64,000 nucleotides of DNA, taken from positions 4,278,001 through 4,342,000 of the forward strand of contig NZ_CP059556.1 of assembly GCF_024734405.1 (NCBI RefSeq), given 5' to 3'. The stretch's first letter is position 1; each line of letters starts with the position of its first letter. Below the pieces are notes generated by a model. It did no database searches, was not told the origin of the DNA, and saw nothing but the letters and a program-made list of their open reading frames with translations. Source of the DNA: Saccharopolyspora gregorii (GTDB taxonomy: Bacteria; Actinomycetota; Actinomycetes; Mycobacteriales; Pseudonocardiaceae). Position numbers and translations under genes: made by a program. Shown here piece after piece: positions 8,656-17,187 of the stretch.

Positions 8656-9066
8656 ATGGCGGGCGGGGAGGGAGGATTCGCCGCAGCGGCGGAAGGGCTG
8701 AACCAAGTCCGATCGCAGACGCAGTGGATCAACCAGCAGGTGGGAACGGGGAAACTCGCACTCGACCCGGAAGTGGCGGAACGGGCGGCGAAGAGGGTTG
8801 AGGAGGAGATCGGGGAGTTGGCGAAGCTGCTCATGGACGCCGACCAACTCGGCCACGTCGTCGGGCTGGGGAACTACCCGGATGGCCAACAACTCGCTCG
8901 GCGGTTCATCGACAAGGCGACCGATCCGAACTCCGGTGCGATTGCACTGGTGAAAGAACTCCAGCAAGTTCTCCGAGAGCAGGCACAAGCCTTCCGCTCC
9001 GCGGCGAAGGACTACCGTGCCACCGACGATCAGATCGCCGAAGACATGCAAAGAGGTATCCAGTGA
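8656..9066 (+). CDS. Small helical protein, type VII-secretion-like
   Basis: A 136-residue, predicted all-helical protein without a signal peptide or membrane segment; ATG 8656 has GGAGGGG upstream. The helices (AAAAEGLNQVRSQTQWINQQV, then a long Glu/Lys helix) and the size resemble ESX-type secreted or accessory proteins, although no WXG is present. Its stop overlaps the GTG of the first DUF3558 lipoprotein (GTGA). Degraded copies of its last codons (EDMQR) precede lipoprotein copies 2 and 3, showing that its 3' end took part in the tandem duplication. Function unknown. Confidence 0.75.
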   Translation: MAGGEGGFAAAAEGLNQVRSQTQWINQQVGTGKLALDPEVAERAAKRVEEEIGELAKLLMDADQLGHVVGLGNYPDGQQLARRFIDKATDPNSGAIALVKELQQVLREQAQAFRSAAKDYRATDDQIAEDMQRGIQ

Positions 9067-9584
9067 CCCGACGTTCCCGCCGGCTCATCACCACCGCCGC
9101 CTGCGCCGGACTCCTGAGCCTGTCCGGCTGCGCACTCGGCGGCGAGGAATCGCCCGCACCGCAGCCGAAACCGACCGGGCTTCGCGACTTCGATCCCTGC
9201 ACGTTCCTCACCGCCGACGACCTCAAGACGGCAGGTGTCGCCGAACCGGGCGAACAGGTCGAGAACTTCTCGTTCGAACCGGGATGCAGGTTCGAAGGGG
9301 AGAAGACGCTGCTGACGCTGTACAAGAACCAGGACGAAACCGTCGCCAGCTACGCCACCGGAGGCAACTGGGACAGGTACGAGCAGCTCGACATCAACGG
9401 TCGGAACGCCGCTCGCGCCATTTCCGGAGGTTCCAGCGAATCCGGCATCTGCAACGTCCTGATCGACGCAGGTGGCGGAATCGCGATGGTCACGGTGGGC
9501 AGCGTGCTCCCCGACGACGTCCCCGACCCCTGCGGCGAAGCCGAGAAGCTCGCCCGCCAGATCGAGCCCCGCCTCCCCAGCTGA
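9063..9584 (+). CDS. DUF3558 lipoprotein, copy 1
   Basis: A 173-residue lipoprotein; the signal MTRRSRRLITTAACAGLLSL is followed by the lipobox SGC (Cys about 22). The mature part has the DUF3558 pattern FDPCTFLTADDL near residue 42, two further Cys (one in PGC, one in GIC) and the end PDPCGEAEKLARQIEPR. GTG 9063 overlaps the stop of the helical protein, so translation is coupled. DUF3558 proteins are outer-face lipoproteins of actinomycetes of unknown role. It is the first of three paralogues and is closest to copy 3 over the signal peptide. Confidence 0.9.
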   Translation: MTRRSRRLITTAACAGLLSLSGCALGGEESPAPQPKPTGLRDFDPCTFLTADDLKTAGVAEPGEQVENFSFEPGCRFEGEKTLLTLYKNQDETVASYATGGNWDRYEQLDINGRNAARAISGGSSESGICNVLIDAGGGIAMVTVGSVLPDDVPDPCGEAEKLARQIEPRLPS

Positions 9585-9589
9585 CCTGA

Positions 9590-9640
9590 GGGTGAGTGGC
9601 CCACCCGCCCAGCGAAACCGGACGGATGGGCCATTCACCC
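9590..9640. terminator. Palindrome C after DUF3558 copy 1
   Basis: Arms GGGTGAGTGGCCC (9590-9602) and GGGCCATTCACCC (9628-9640) with one mismatch. It starts 6 bases after the lipoprotein stop and is homologous to palindromes A and B near 4.2 kb. Confidence 0.6.
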
Positions 9641-9715
9641 GAGATGCGCCAGATGAACGAAGAAACTTCGAGTGATCCTCCAGCAGCGGGTTGAAGACAT
9701 GCAGCGAGACGCCCC

Positions 9716-10255
9716 GTGACCCGACGATCCCGCCGGTTGCTCACCACAGTTGTTTGCGCGGCACTGCTCGGCCTGTCCGGCTGCGCGTTGGGAGGCGCGC
9801 CCACCGGCTCGGACGAGAACGGCCCCGATCCGCAACCCAAGGCTTCCGGGCTCAAGGACTTCGACCCGTGCACGTTCTTCACCCCGGACGACCTGGCGGC
9901 AGCAGGCGTGGGCAGTGCACCGGAACGCGTTGAAGACGTCTCCTTCGAACCGGGCTGCTCCTTCGAGGGCGAAAAAGCCATGCTGACGCTGTACAAGAAC
10001 CAGGACGAGACGGTCGACAGCTATGCGACCCGAGGTACCTGGGACAGCTACCAGAAGTTCGACATCAACGGGCGGGCCGCGGCCACCGGGATCAGCGCCG
10101 GCGCCACGGACCGCGGGATCTGCAACATCGTCGTCGACGCGGGCGGCGGCGTCGCGATCGTCACCGTGAACGAGGTCCTCCCCGGCGACATCCCCGACCC
10201 GTGCGGCGAGGCGAAGAAGCTCGCCCAGCAGATCGAACCCCGCCTCCCCCGCTGA
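9716..10255 (+). CDS. DUF3558 lipoprotein, copy 2
   Basis: A 179-residue paralogue of the preceding lipoprotein: signal MTRRSRRLLTTVVCAALLGL, lipobox SGC, FDPCTFFTPDDL, LTLYKNQDETV, GICN and the C-terminal PDPCGEAKKLAQQIEPR are all kept. GTG 9716 is preceded by a short stretch that translates as EDMQR and then a stop, a relic of the end of the helical gene at 8656. The spacer between lipobox and domain is the most divergent part. All six cysteine-region landmarks are intact, so it looks functional. Confidence 0.9.
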   Translation: MTRRSRRLLTTVVCAALLGLSGCALGGAPTGSDENGPDPQPKASGLKDFDPCTFFTPDDLAAAGVGSAPERVEDVSFEPGCSFEGEKAMLTLYKNQDETVDSYATRGTWDSYQKFDINGRAAATGISAGATDRGICNIVVDAGGGVAIVTVNEVLPGDIPDPCGEAKKLAQQIEPRLPR

Positions 10256-10266
10256 GCGGATCACCG

Positions 10267-10318
10267 AGGTGATCGGCCCATCCGCCGGACGAGCCCGCCG
10301 GATGGGCCATTTTCACCT
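10267..10318. terminator. Palindrome D after DUF3558 copy 2
   Basis: Arms with GGCCCATCCG (10275-10284) and CGGATGGGCC (10309-10318) regions pair in a hairpin 10-20 bases after the lipoprotein stop. Its position and the flanking AGGTGA/TCACCT match palindrome C, so it is the duplicated counterpart. Confidence 0.5.
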
Positions 10319-10393
10319 GGGACGGCGCCAGATGATGAAGGAGCATCGCGTGATCCCCGAGGAACAAGCTGAAGTCATGCGGAGAGGCACCCT

Positions 10394-10927
10394 GTGACCC
10401 GACGTTCCCGCCGGCTCATCACCACCGCCGCCTGCGCCGGACTGCTGAGCCTGTCCGGCTGCGCACTCGGCGACACCGCCCCGGGCCAGGAATCACCCGC
10501 ACCGCAGCCGAAACCGGCAGGCCTCCGGGACTTCGACACCTGCACCTTCTTCAGCCCGGACGAGCTCACCGCGGCGGGCGCGAACGGCCCGTCCGAACCC
10601 GTCGAGGACTTCACCTTCGAACAGGGCTGCGAGATCGAAGGCGAGACCATGCTGCTGACCCTGTACAAGAACCAGGACGAAACCGTCGCCAGCTACGAGA
10701 CCGGCGGCCACTGGGACAGCTACCGGAAATTCGACATCAACGGACGGGCAGCGGCGACCGGCGTCTCCGCCGGATCCACTGGGCAGGGCATCTGCAACAC
10801 GCTCGTCGACGCGGGTGGCGGAGTCGTCATCCTCTCCGTCACCGGCTTCATGAAGGACGACATCCCCGACCCGTGCGGCGAAGCCAAGAAGCTCGCCGAG
10901 CAGATCGAACCCCGCCTCCCCCGCTGA
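10394..10927 (+). CDS. DUF3558 lipoprotein, copy 3
   Basis: A 177-residue third paralogue. Its first 26 residues are nearly identical to copy 1 (MTRRSRRLITTAACAGLLSL, lipobox SGC) while the C-terminal half is closer to copy 2 (SYRKFDINGRAAATG), suggesting gene conversion or a stepwise duplication. GTG 10394 again follows a decayed relic of the helical gene's end (EVMRRGTL then stop). It ends with PDPCGEAKKLAEQIEPR. The Ser/Thr kinase gene converges from the other side. Confidence 0.9.
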   Translation: MTRRSRRLITTAACAGLLSLSGCALGDTAPGQESPAPQPKPAGLRDFDTCTFFSPDELTAAGANGPSEPVEDFTFEQGCEIEGETMLLTLYKNQDETVASYETGGHWDSYRKFDINGRAAATGVSAGSTGQGICNTLVDAGGGVVILSVTGFMKDDIPDPCGEAKKLAEQIEPRLPR

Positions 10928-10936
10928 CACCGAGCC

Positions 10937-10979
10937 GAACGGCCCACCCACCCGGCGAAACCGGGCGGATGGGCCGTTC
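10937..10979. terminator. Palindrome E between convergent genes
   Basis: Perfect arms GAACGGCCC (10937-10945) and GGGCCGTTC (10971-10979), with an inner ACCCGG/CCGGGC pairing. It sits between DUF3558 copy 3 and the convergent kinase gene and is the third copy of the same element in this tandem array. Confidence 0.6.
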
Positions 10980-10994
10980 ACCTGAGGTGAGGGT

Positions 10995-12479
10995 TCAGCG
11001 GGTCCGGCTGCTCAGCACCGTCGTCGCGGCGATCTTCCAGGAGGAGCCGTCCCGCACCAGCGTGTAGCGGGTCCGCTCCTCGACGGTGCGCCCGTCGTTG
11101 AACTGGTAGGTGATCGTGGCCTGCGCCGTGTTGGTGCCCTCGGTGGTCACCCCGGAGGCCTGCACGCCGGTGATGGGCTGCCAGAACTCGCGGAACGCGT
11201 CGTAGCCGCCCGCGTGGTTCGTCTGGTAGTCGGGGGTGAGCTGCTGCCAGGCCGCGTCGAGGTTCCCGGGCATGGCCGCGTAGTACTCGGAGACGACCTG
11301 GTCGGGGGTCTCCGGCTGCTGCGGTGGCTCCGGCGGCGCGGGCTGCTCGGCGGAGGTCGGCTCGTCCGCGGTGCTCGACGGAGCCGGTTCCTGGCCGGAC
11401 GAGGGCTCGGGGCGCGGCTGCACCTCTTCGGAGGTCGCGGGCGGCGCCGCGGTGCGGTCGCCGCTGAGGTTTCCGGTCAGCAGCGCGGCCGCCACTCCGG
11501 CACCGACGACGAGCAGCGCCCCCACCAGGATCAGCCCGTACCGGCCGCGGTTCTTCGATTCTCGTGCCGGTTCCGCGACCGGGGCCGGGGCGGGCGCGGG
11601 CTGTTCCTCGCGCAGCGGGCGGGTCGGGGTGGGGATCGGGACCGCGGTGAACTCGGCCGGGAGTTCGTCACCCGCGGCGACCGCGGCGAGCGCGCGCTGC
11701 GCCTGCTGCATGGTGGGCCGCAGCGCCGGGTCGGCGGCCAGCATCCGCAGCAGCACCGGCCCCAGTTCGCCCGCGTTCTCCGGCGGGTCGAACTCGCCCG
11801 AGGCGACCCGGTGCAGCAGCACGATGGAGTTGTCGCCGAGGCCGAACGGTGGCCGGCCTTCCAGCGCCGCGTACAGCGTGGAGCCCAGCGAGTACACGTC
11901 GGTGTGGAAGTCGGCCTTGCCGCCCTGCGCCACCTCCGGCGCCAGGTACGCGGGGGTGCCCGCCAGCACGCCGGTGGTGCTCGCGTCGCCCAGCGCGCGG
12001 GAGATGCCGAAGTCGGTGATCTTGGTGATGTCGTCGGCGACGAGGATGTTGCCCGGCTTCACGTCGCGGTGCACGATCTTCGCGTCGTGCGCGGCGACCA
12101 GCGCGGCGGCGACGTCGGAACCGAGCTTCGCGACCTCCGGGACGGGCAGCGTGCCGCGTTCCGCGAGCACCGCTTCGAGGCTCCGCGAATCCAGGTACTC
12201 CATGATGAGGCACGGTCGCCCGTCCTCTTCCACCACGTCGTAGACCGCGATCGCGTGCCGGTGCATCAGCCGCGCGGTGATCCGGCCTTCGCGGATCGCG
12301 CGGCGCTTCGCGGTCTGCACGTCCTGGTCGTTCGACGACTGGCGCAGGTGCAGCTCCTTGACCGCGACCATGCGGTTGAGGCGCTCGTCGGAGGCCTTCC
12401 ACACCACGCCCATCGCGCCACTGCCCAGCCTCGACTCCACCCGGTACCGCCCGGCGACCAGTCGATCCTGAGCGCTCAT
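10995..12479 (-). CDS. Membrane Ser/Thr protein kinase with extracellular NTF2-like domain
   Basis: A 494-residue Hanks-type kinase. Landmarks: glycine loop GSGAMG (19-24), catalytic Lys 41 in VAVKEL, HRD at 137-139 (HRDVKPGN), DFG at 156-158, APE-type AYLAPE at 177-182. A Pro/Glu-rich linker leads to one transmembrane helix at about 314-334. Outside follow a Pro/Ser/Glu linker and an NTF2/SnoaL-like domain (about 405-494). No PASTA repeats are present, so it is not a PknB-type muropeptide sensor. ATG 12479 has GGAGGAG 7 bases upstream; an upstream in-frame start lacks one. The ligand of the outer domain is unknown. Confidence 0.95.
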   Translation of the reverse strand: MSAQDRLVAGRYRVESRLGSGAMGVVWKASDERLNRMVAVKELHLRQSSNDQDVQTAKRRAIREGRITARLMHRHAIAVYDVVEEDGRPCLIMEYLDSRSLEAVLAERGTLPVPEVAKLGSDVAAALVAAHDAKIVHRDVKPGNILVADDITKITDFGISRALGDASTTGVLAGTPAYLAPEVAQGGKADFHTDVYSLGSTLYAALEGRPPFGLGDNSIVLLHRVASGEFDPPENAGELGPVLLRMLAADPALRPTMQQAQRALAAVAAGDELPAEFTAVPIPTPTRPLREEQPAPAPAPVAEPARESKNRGRYGLILVGALLVVGAGVAAALLTGNLSGDRTAAPPATSEEVQPRPEPSSGQEPAPSSTADEPTSAEQPAPPEPPQQPETPDQVVSEYYAAMPGNLDAAWQQLTPDYQTNHAGGYDAFREFWQPITGVQASGVTTEGTNTAQATITYQFNDGRTVEERTRYTLVRDGSSWKIAATTVLSSRTR

Positions 12480-12616
12480 GACACGACTCCTCCACACCTC
12501 CGCGACGATCACTGCCACGATCGACTCTGCCAGGTCCGGCGTCATGTTCGAACACAGGGGTCGTCACTCCAGGAGACATTTCGGCATTGCGCCGAACGAG
12601 CCGCATTGTTGCCTCA

Positions 12617-12632
12617 TTCAGGTGAACCTGAA
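12617..12632. promoter_or_regulatory. Candidate operator upstream of the helicase operon
   Basis: A perfect inverted repeat TTCAGGT-GA-ACCTGAA, 68 bases before the helicase ATG and in the 220-base region shared with the divergent kinase gene. Symmetry and position suit a dimeric repressor; no matching regulator is encoded next door. Confidence 0.4.
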
Positions 12633-12699
12633 CGGAACCGATTGAACGCATCAGCTGCGTCCACGACTCTGTGCGGCTGCCCGAGAAACGGAGGACTGC

Positions 12700-15600
12700 A
12701 TGGCGCCAGGTGGAGTGTCCCACTCCGAAGCTTTGAGCAAGACCGCAAGTCTGGTCAACTATCTCGGCGAGCTCACCGGCTCCGCCCAGCAGGACTCGCC
12801 ACGCGACATCACTTCCCAAACCTCATCGGCGCCGAAAACCGTGCTGTGGGGGGATGAGTTCCCCGACGGAACACGGCTGCGAGCAGAGAACGAGGACGTG
12901 CTCCTGAGCATGGCCCCGGTGAAATCAATCCCGTCCCCGGCCCTGCCCGACGAACTGGTCGGGCGAGTCAGCCCAGAGCGCCGCCAGTCCCCTAGCGGCG
13001 AAGAACCAGCATTGCTGCCCCCGGCGGACGGCGGTGCGAGCACCGACGCCGAGCTGCACTCATTCGGCCGTTGGCTGACGCAGTGGCGGGAATGGGCCGC
13101 GAAAGAACGTCCGAACGAAGCGCGCCGAAGCTTCTACCGGGAACTGGAAAGCATCGCGAAGACCATGGAGCAGCACGACGACGAGTACGAACTGGTGCTC
13201 GCCGCAGGGCTGGTGCGCTGGCGTACTCCGGACGAGCAGGACATCCGCCGCCACCTGCTCGTCGAGCAACTGGTCCCGTCCCTCGACAAGGACGCCACGG
13301 TGCGCCTCACCCGCTTACCGGGGAAGAAGCGGCTGGAAGATCGCGAACTCTTCGAGGGACAGCCGGATTACCGAGCCGAACGCGCGCGGGAGGTGAAGGA
13401 GCGGATCCTCGGTTCCGAGACTTCGCCGCTGTCCGAACGGTCGATCGGTCACCTGCGCAACTGGCTCGGCCTGGCGCTGGACACCTCATGGCAGGAAAGC
13501 ACCTCCGACGTCCGCTCCGAGCTACCGGACGCCCCGACGTTCAGCGTCTCCGCCGCCGTGATCCTGCGCCCCAGGAACAAGGTGCTGCTGGCGGAGGCCT
13601 ACCGGCGGATCGCGGAAATGCTGCGCGCGCCGGACTGCCCGGTTCCGGTGGGGCTGGCGCAGCTGGTCGTCGACACCGAACGCGAACAGCGCGCGGACTG
13701 GCTCAGTTCCCAAGGCGCGGCCAGCGGTGATCTGCTCGGCGCCGACCCGCTGTTCCCGTTGCCCGCCAACGCGGAGCAGAGCCGGGTGATCGAACTGCTG
13801 CGCTCCGAGACCGGTGTCGTCGTGCAAGGCCCGCCCGGCACCGGCAAGACGCACACCATCGCCAACCTGATCTCCGCGCTGCTCGCCCGCGGACAACGAG
13901 TTCTGGTGACGAGCCAGAAAGACCAAGCGCTGCGCGTCCTCCGGGACAAGATCCCGGACGAGTTGCGGAAGCTGTGCGTGCTGCTGACCGGCGGCAGCAA
14001 GGACGCGGCCGTCGAAGTGCGGCAAAGCCTCGACGCCCTCGCGCAAGCGGTGGCGCTCAACGACCGGCCGAGTCTGAAGCGTCGCACCGAAGCTCTCGAC
14101 AAAGAGCGCAAGGAACTGCTCGTCGCAGGGAACCGGCTCAACATCGAAGTACGCCGTGCCCGGACGGTGGAACTCGACCAGCACTCCGCCGTCGTACCCG
14201 GTTACCGCGAAGACCGGTACCGCGGCACGCTGGCGGACATCGTGCGCGAGGTGGTGGCGGGCGCACCGAAGCACGACTGGATTCCTCCGGTGCCGGACAC
14301 CGCGCACGACGTCCCGCCACTGCCCCCGGCGGAACTGTCCGAACTCACCCGGCTGCTGGCGCAACGCGACGACCAGCCCGACCGCCTCGACCAGCAGATT
14401 CCCGACGCCGCGGAACTTCCTACCGCGCAACAACTCGCGGACCTGGTGCGCGCCGAGCAGCAGGCTCAGCAGCAAGCGGGCCGAACGGTCGGCCACACCG
14501 CGCAGGCGCTCGCCGGTCTGCCCGAACCCCAGCTCACACGTCTGCGCGACCTCGGACAGCGGGCGGAACCGATCCTGGCGCGGTACGGATCGGAGCAACC
14601 GCCCGCCGGGCAGGAATGGGTCTTGCAAGCATTGGCCGACCGGTTCGCCGATCGCCACCAAGGTTTGTGGGCCGATCTCCTGTCGGTGCGCGAGGAACCC
14701 GCGCGCCTGCAACGGCAGCTGCACTCGCACAACCCCGGATTGCAGGTGGACAAACCCACGATCGACCCGGACAACCTGGGGACGGCTCGCGGCTGGTTGC
14801 GCAGCGGCCAAGCCCTGCTCGAACATCTGCGCGCGGGTGGTTCACTGCGGCGATTCCTCCCTCGAGCGCCGCAGAAGGACGCGCGGGAACTGCTCGACGT
14901 GGTCCGGGTGGACGGTCGGGCCCCGCGCAACGCCGACGAGCTGGCGGCGGTGCTGGAAGTCATCGAAGCCGAAACCGCCGCGGCCCAGCTCGTGGCCAAG
15001 TGGCGCCAGGTCGGCGTGACCGTTCACACCGGTGAGGTCAAGCGAACTCTCTCGGAGCTCGCGGACAACGCCACTGCGCTGGACGCCGTCACCGAAGTGG
15101 GCGAGCTTCGCCGGCAGATCGCCGCGATACTCGCCGCCGAACGCGTCGCGGTGGACCTCTCAACGGTGCCGAACTTCACCGAGGTACTCCGCGCCATCCC
15201 CGCCGCCGAGCAGCAGCGCGCGTGGGAACGCGCTCGCGATAGCGTCATCCAGCTGCACGAGCTGGTGCGGAACATGACCCACCAGCTGTCGGCCTGCCCC
15301 GAACTGGAACCGCTGCGCATCGCCGTGGACGACCGTGACGTGGCCGCGTTCACCGCGGGGCTCCGGGCGCTGGACGCGGCACGTGCGCAACATCGGGAAC
15401 AGCAGCACCGGGAAAGCCTGCTGCGCACGATGACCCAGGTGCACCCGGAACTGGTGCGGCTGTGGCAGGACACGCGCACCGATCCGGTCTGGCAGGAACG
15501 CGACGTCCGAGCCGCGTGGGCGTGGTCCCGGGCTCGCCGCTTCGTGCAGCGCCACCGCACCGCGGAACACGAGCGGGAACTGCTCACCGAGTACGAGCGG

Positions 15601-17187
15601 GTCGAAGAACGGCTCCGCCAGGTCACCGAACAACTCGCGGCGGCCGAAGCGACCGGGCAGTGCCTGGACCGCATGTCCGACGACCACAGCCGGGCACTGC
15701 ACGCGTACCAAGCGCACATCAACAAGATCGGGGCGGGCACCGGGAAGAAGACCAAGGAATTCCGCCGGGCCGCGCGGCAGGCCATGGACAAGGCGCAAGG
15801 CGCGGTTCCGGCGTGGGTCGTACCGCTGCCCAATCTGCTGGAGAACATCGAACCGATCCGCAATCGCTTCGACGTCGTCATCGTGGACGAAGCCAGCCAG
15901 GTCGGCATCGAGCACCTGTACCTGCTGTGGATGGCACCGCGCGTGATCGTCGTCGGGGACGAGAAGCAGTGCACCCCCGGCATCGGGCAGATGGGCAAGC
16001 TGGACCGCGTCTTCGACGCAGCCGAGAACCACCTCGCCGAGCTCGACGAGGACATCCGCCGGATCTTCACGCCGAAATCGCACCTCTACGAGGTGCTGTC
16101 CGCGCGCTCCGGTAAGGACGGGCTGGTGCGGCTGCGCGAGCACTTCCGGTGCGTCCCGGAGATCATCAATTGGAGTTCGCGCCAGTTCTACCAGGACGGC
16201 AGCGGCGGATCCGGCCTGGTGCCGCTGCGCGAACGCACCGGTGATCAGCTCGAACCCCTCAGGGTGACGCTCGTCGAGGACGCATTCAACGAGGGCCGGG
16301 ACGCGCGGTTGTGCAACGAGAAGGAAGCCACCGACATCGTCGAGACGCTGGCGAAATGCCTGCGCGACCCGAGCTACGACGGCAAGACCTTCGGGATCGT
16401 CGTGCTGCGCAGCGCCAAGCGCCACGTGCAGCTGCTGGAGAACCTGATCAGCAAGCACATCTCCCCCGAAGACCGCGAGGAGCGCAAGATCCGGGTGGGC
16501 ACCGCGCCGGACTTCCAGGGCGACGAACGCCACGTCGTCTTCCTCTCCATGGTCGTCGCCGAGCCTCCGAGGTTGACCGGCGGCGAGTCCTACCGGCAGG
16601 CGTTCAACGTGGCGGCCAGCCGGGCCAAGGACCAGATGTGGCTGTTCACCTCGCTCCCGCTGGACCAGTTCAAGTCGAACGACCTCCGCTACTCGCTGCT
16701 GGACTACATGCAAGATCCACCGCCGGTGTTCGGCGCCTCGCCCGAGTTGGCCGACGTTCCCGAAAACCGCCCCGCCGAAGGCTTCGACTCGATGTTCGAG
16801 CAGCGCGTGTTCCGCGAGCTCAAACAACGCGGCTACCACGTGGTGCCGCAATACCCCGTCGGATCCCGGCGCCTCGACCTGGTGGTCGTCGGTGAGGGCG
16901 GACGGGTCGCAGTGGAGTGCGACGGCCACTACTGGCACGCCGGCTTGGACAACGAGCGCAACGACGCCGAACGCGATCGCGAGCTCGCCCGGATGAAGTG
17001 GACGACCATTCGCGTCCGCGAGAGCGAGTTCGAACTCTCCAGGAAACGAGAACTGGCCCCGGTCCTGGAAGCGCTGCACAACAAGAACATCCAACCCGGC
17101 TTCCACGGCGAAACCGCCCGTGGCGTCGAGTGGACGCCGGTGCAGACCGACGACATCGACGCGCTCGACGAATCGGAGCAGGAATGA
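12700..17187 (+). CDS. SF1 (Upf1/Dna2-like) helicase with C-terminal Vsr/DUF559-like nuclease
   Basis: A 1495-residue COG1112-type protein. A long N-terminal region (1-360) is followed by Walker A GPPGTGKTHTI (about 378-388). Some 650 residues of coiled, Arg/Glu/Gln-rich insert separate this from Walker B VVIVDEASQ (about 1057-1065) and motif III GDEKQ (about 1087). Motif V lies in APDFQGDERHVVFLSM and motif VI in FNVAASRAKDQMWLF. The C-terminus (about 1365-1450) has a PD-(D/E)XK fold of the Vsr/DUF559 kind: RRLDLVVV, then VAVECDGHYWH. It should therefore unwind and cut nucleic acid. ATG 12700 follows GGAGG. Its stop overlaps the next gene (ATGA), so the two act together. The layout resembles single-chain defence helicase-nucleases such as Mokosh II, but with a different nuclease domain. 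Confidence 0.9.
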   Translation: MAPGGVSHSEALSKTASLVNYLGELTGSAQQDSPRDITSQTSSAPKTVLWGDEFPDGTRLRAENEDVLLSMAPVKSIPSPALPDELVGRVSPERRQSPSGEEPALLPPADGGASTDAELHSFGRWLTQWREWAAKERPNEARRSFYRELESIAKTMEQHDDEYELVLAAGLVRWRTPDEQDIRRHLLVEQLVPSLDKDATVRLTRLPGKKRLEDRELFEGQPDYRAERAREVKERILGSETSPLSERSIGHLRNWLGLALDTSWQESTSDVRSELPDAPTFSVSAAVILRPRNKVLLAEAYRRIAEMLRAPDCPVPVGLAQLVVDTEREQRADWLSSQGAASGDLLGADPLFPLPANAEQSRVIELLRSETGVVVQGPPGTGKTHTIANLISALLARGQRVLVTSQKDQALRVLRDKIPDELRKLCVLLTGGSKDAAVEVRQSLDALAQAVALNDRPSLKRRTEALDKERKELLVAGNRLNIEVRRARTVELDQHSAVVPGYREDRYRGTLADIVREVVAGAPKHDWIPPVPDTAHDVPPLPPAELSELTRLLAQRDDQPDRLDQQIPDAAELPTAQQLADLVRAEQQAQQQAGRTVGHTAQALAGLPEPQLTRLRDLGQRAEPILARYGSEQPPAGQEWVLQALADRFADRHQGLWADLLSVREEPARLQRQLHSHNPGLQVDKPTIDPDNLGTARGWLRSGQALLEHLRAGGSLRRFLPRAPQKDARELLDVVRVDGRAPRNADELAAVLEVIEAETAAAQLVAKWRQVGVTVHTGEVKRTLSELADNATALDAVTEVGELRRQIAAILAAERVAVDLSTVPNFTEVLRAIPAAEQQRAWERARDSVIQLHELVRNMTHQLSACPELEPLRIAVDDRDVAAFTAGLRALDAARAQHREQQHRESLLRTMTQVHPELVRLWQDTRTDPVWQERDVRAAWAWSRARRFVQRHRTAEHERELLTEYERVEERLRQVTEQLAAAEATGQCLDRMSDDHSRALHAYQAHINKIGAGTGKKTKEFRRAARQAMDKAQGAVPAWVVPLPNLLENIEPIRNRFDVVIVDEASQVGIEHLYLLWMAPRVIVVGDEKQCTPGIGQMGKLDRVFDAAENHLAELDEDIRRIFTPKSHLYEVLSARSGKDGLVRLREHFRCVPEIINWSSRQFYQDGSGGSGLVPLRERTGDQLEPLRVTLVEDAFNEGRDARLCNEKEATDIVETLAKCLRDPSYDGKTFGIVVLRSAKRHVQLLENLISKHISPEDREERKIRVGTAPDFQGDERHVVFLSMVVAEPPRLTGGESYRQAFNVAASRAKDQMWLFTSLPLDQFKSNDLRYSLLDYMQDPPPVFGASPELADVPENRPAEGFDSMFEQRVFRELKQRGYHVVPQYPVGSRRLDLVVVGEGGRVAVECDGHYWHAGLDNERNDAERDRELARMKWTTIRVRESEFELSRKRELAPVLEALHNKNIQPGFHGETARGVEWTPVQTDDIDALDESEQE

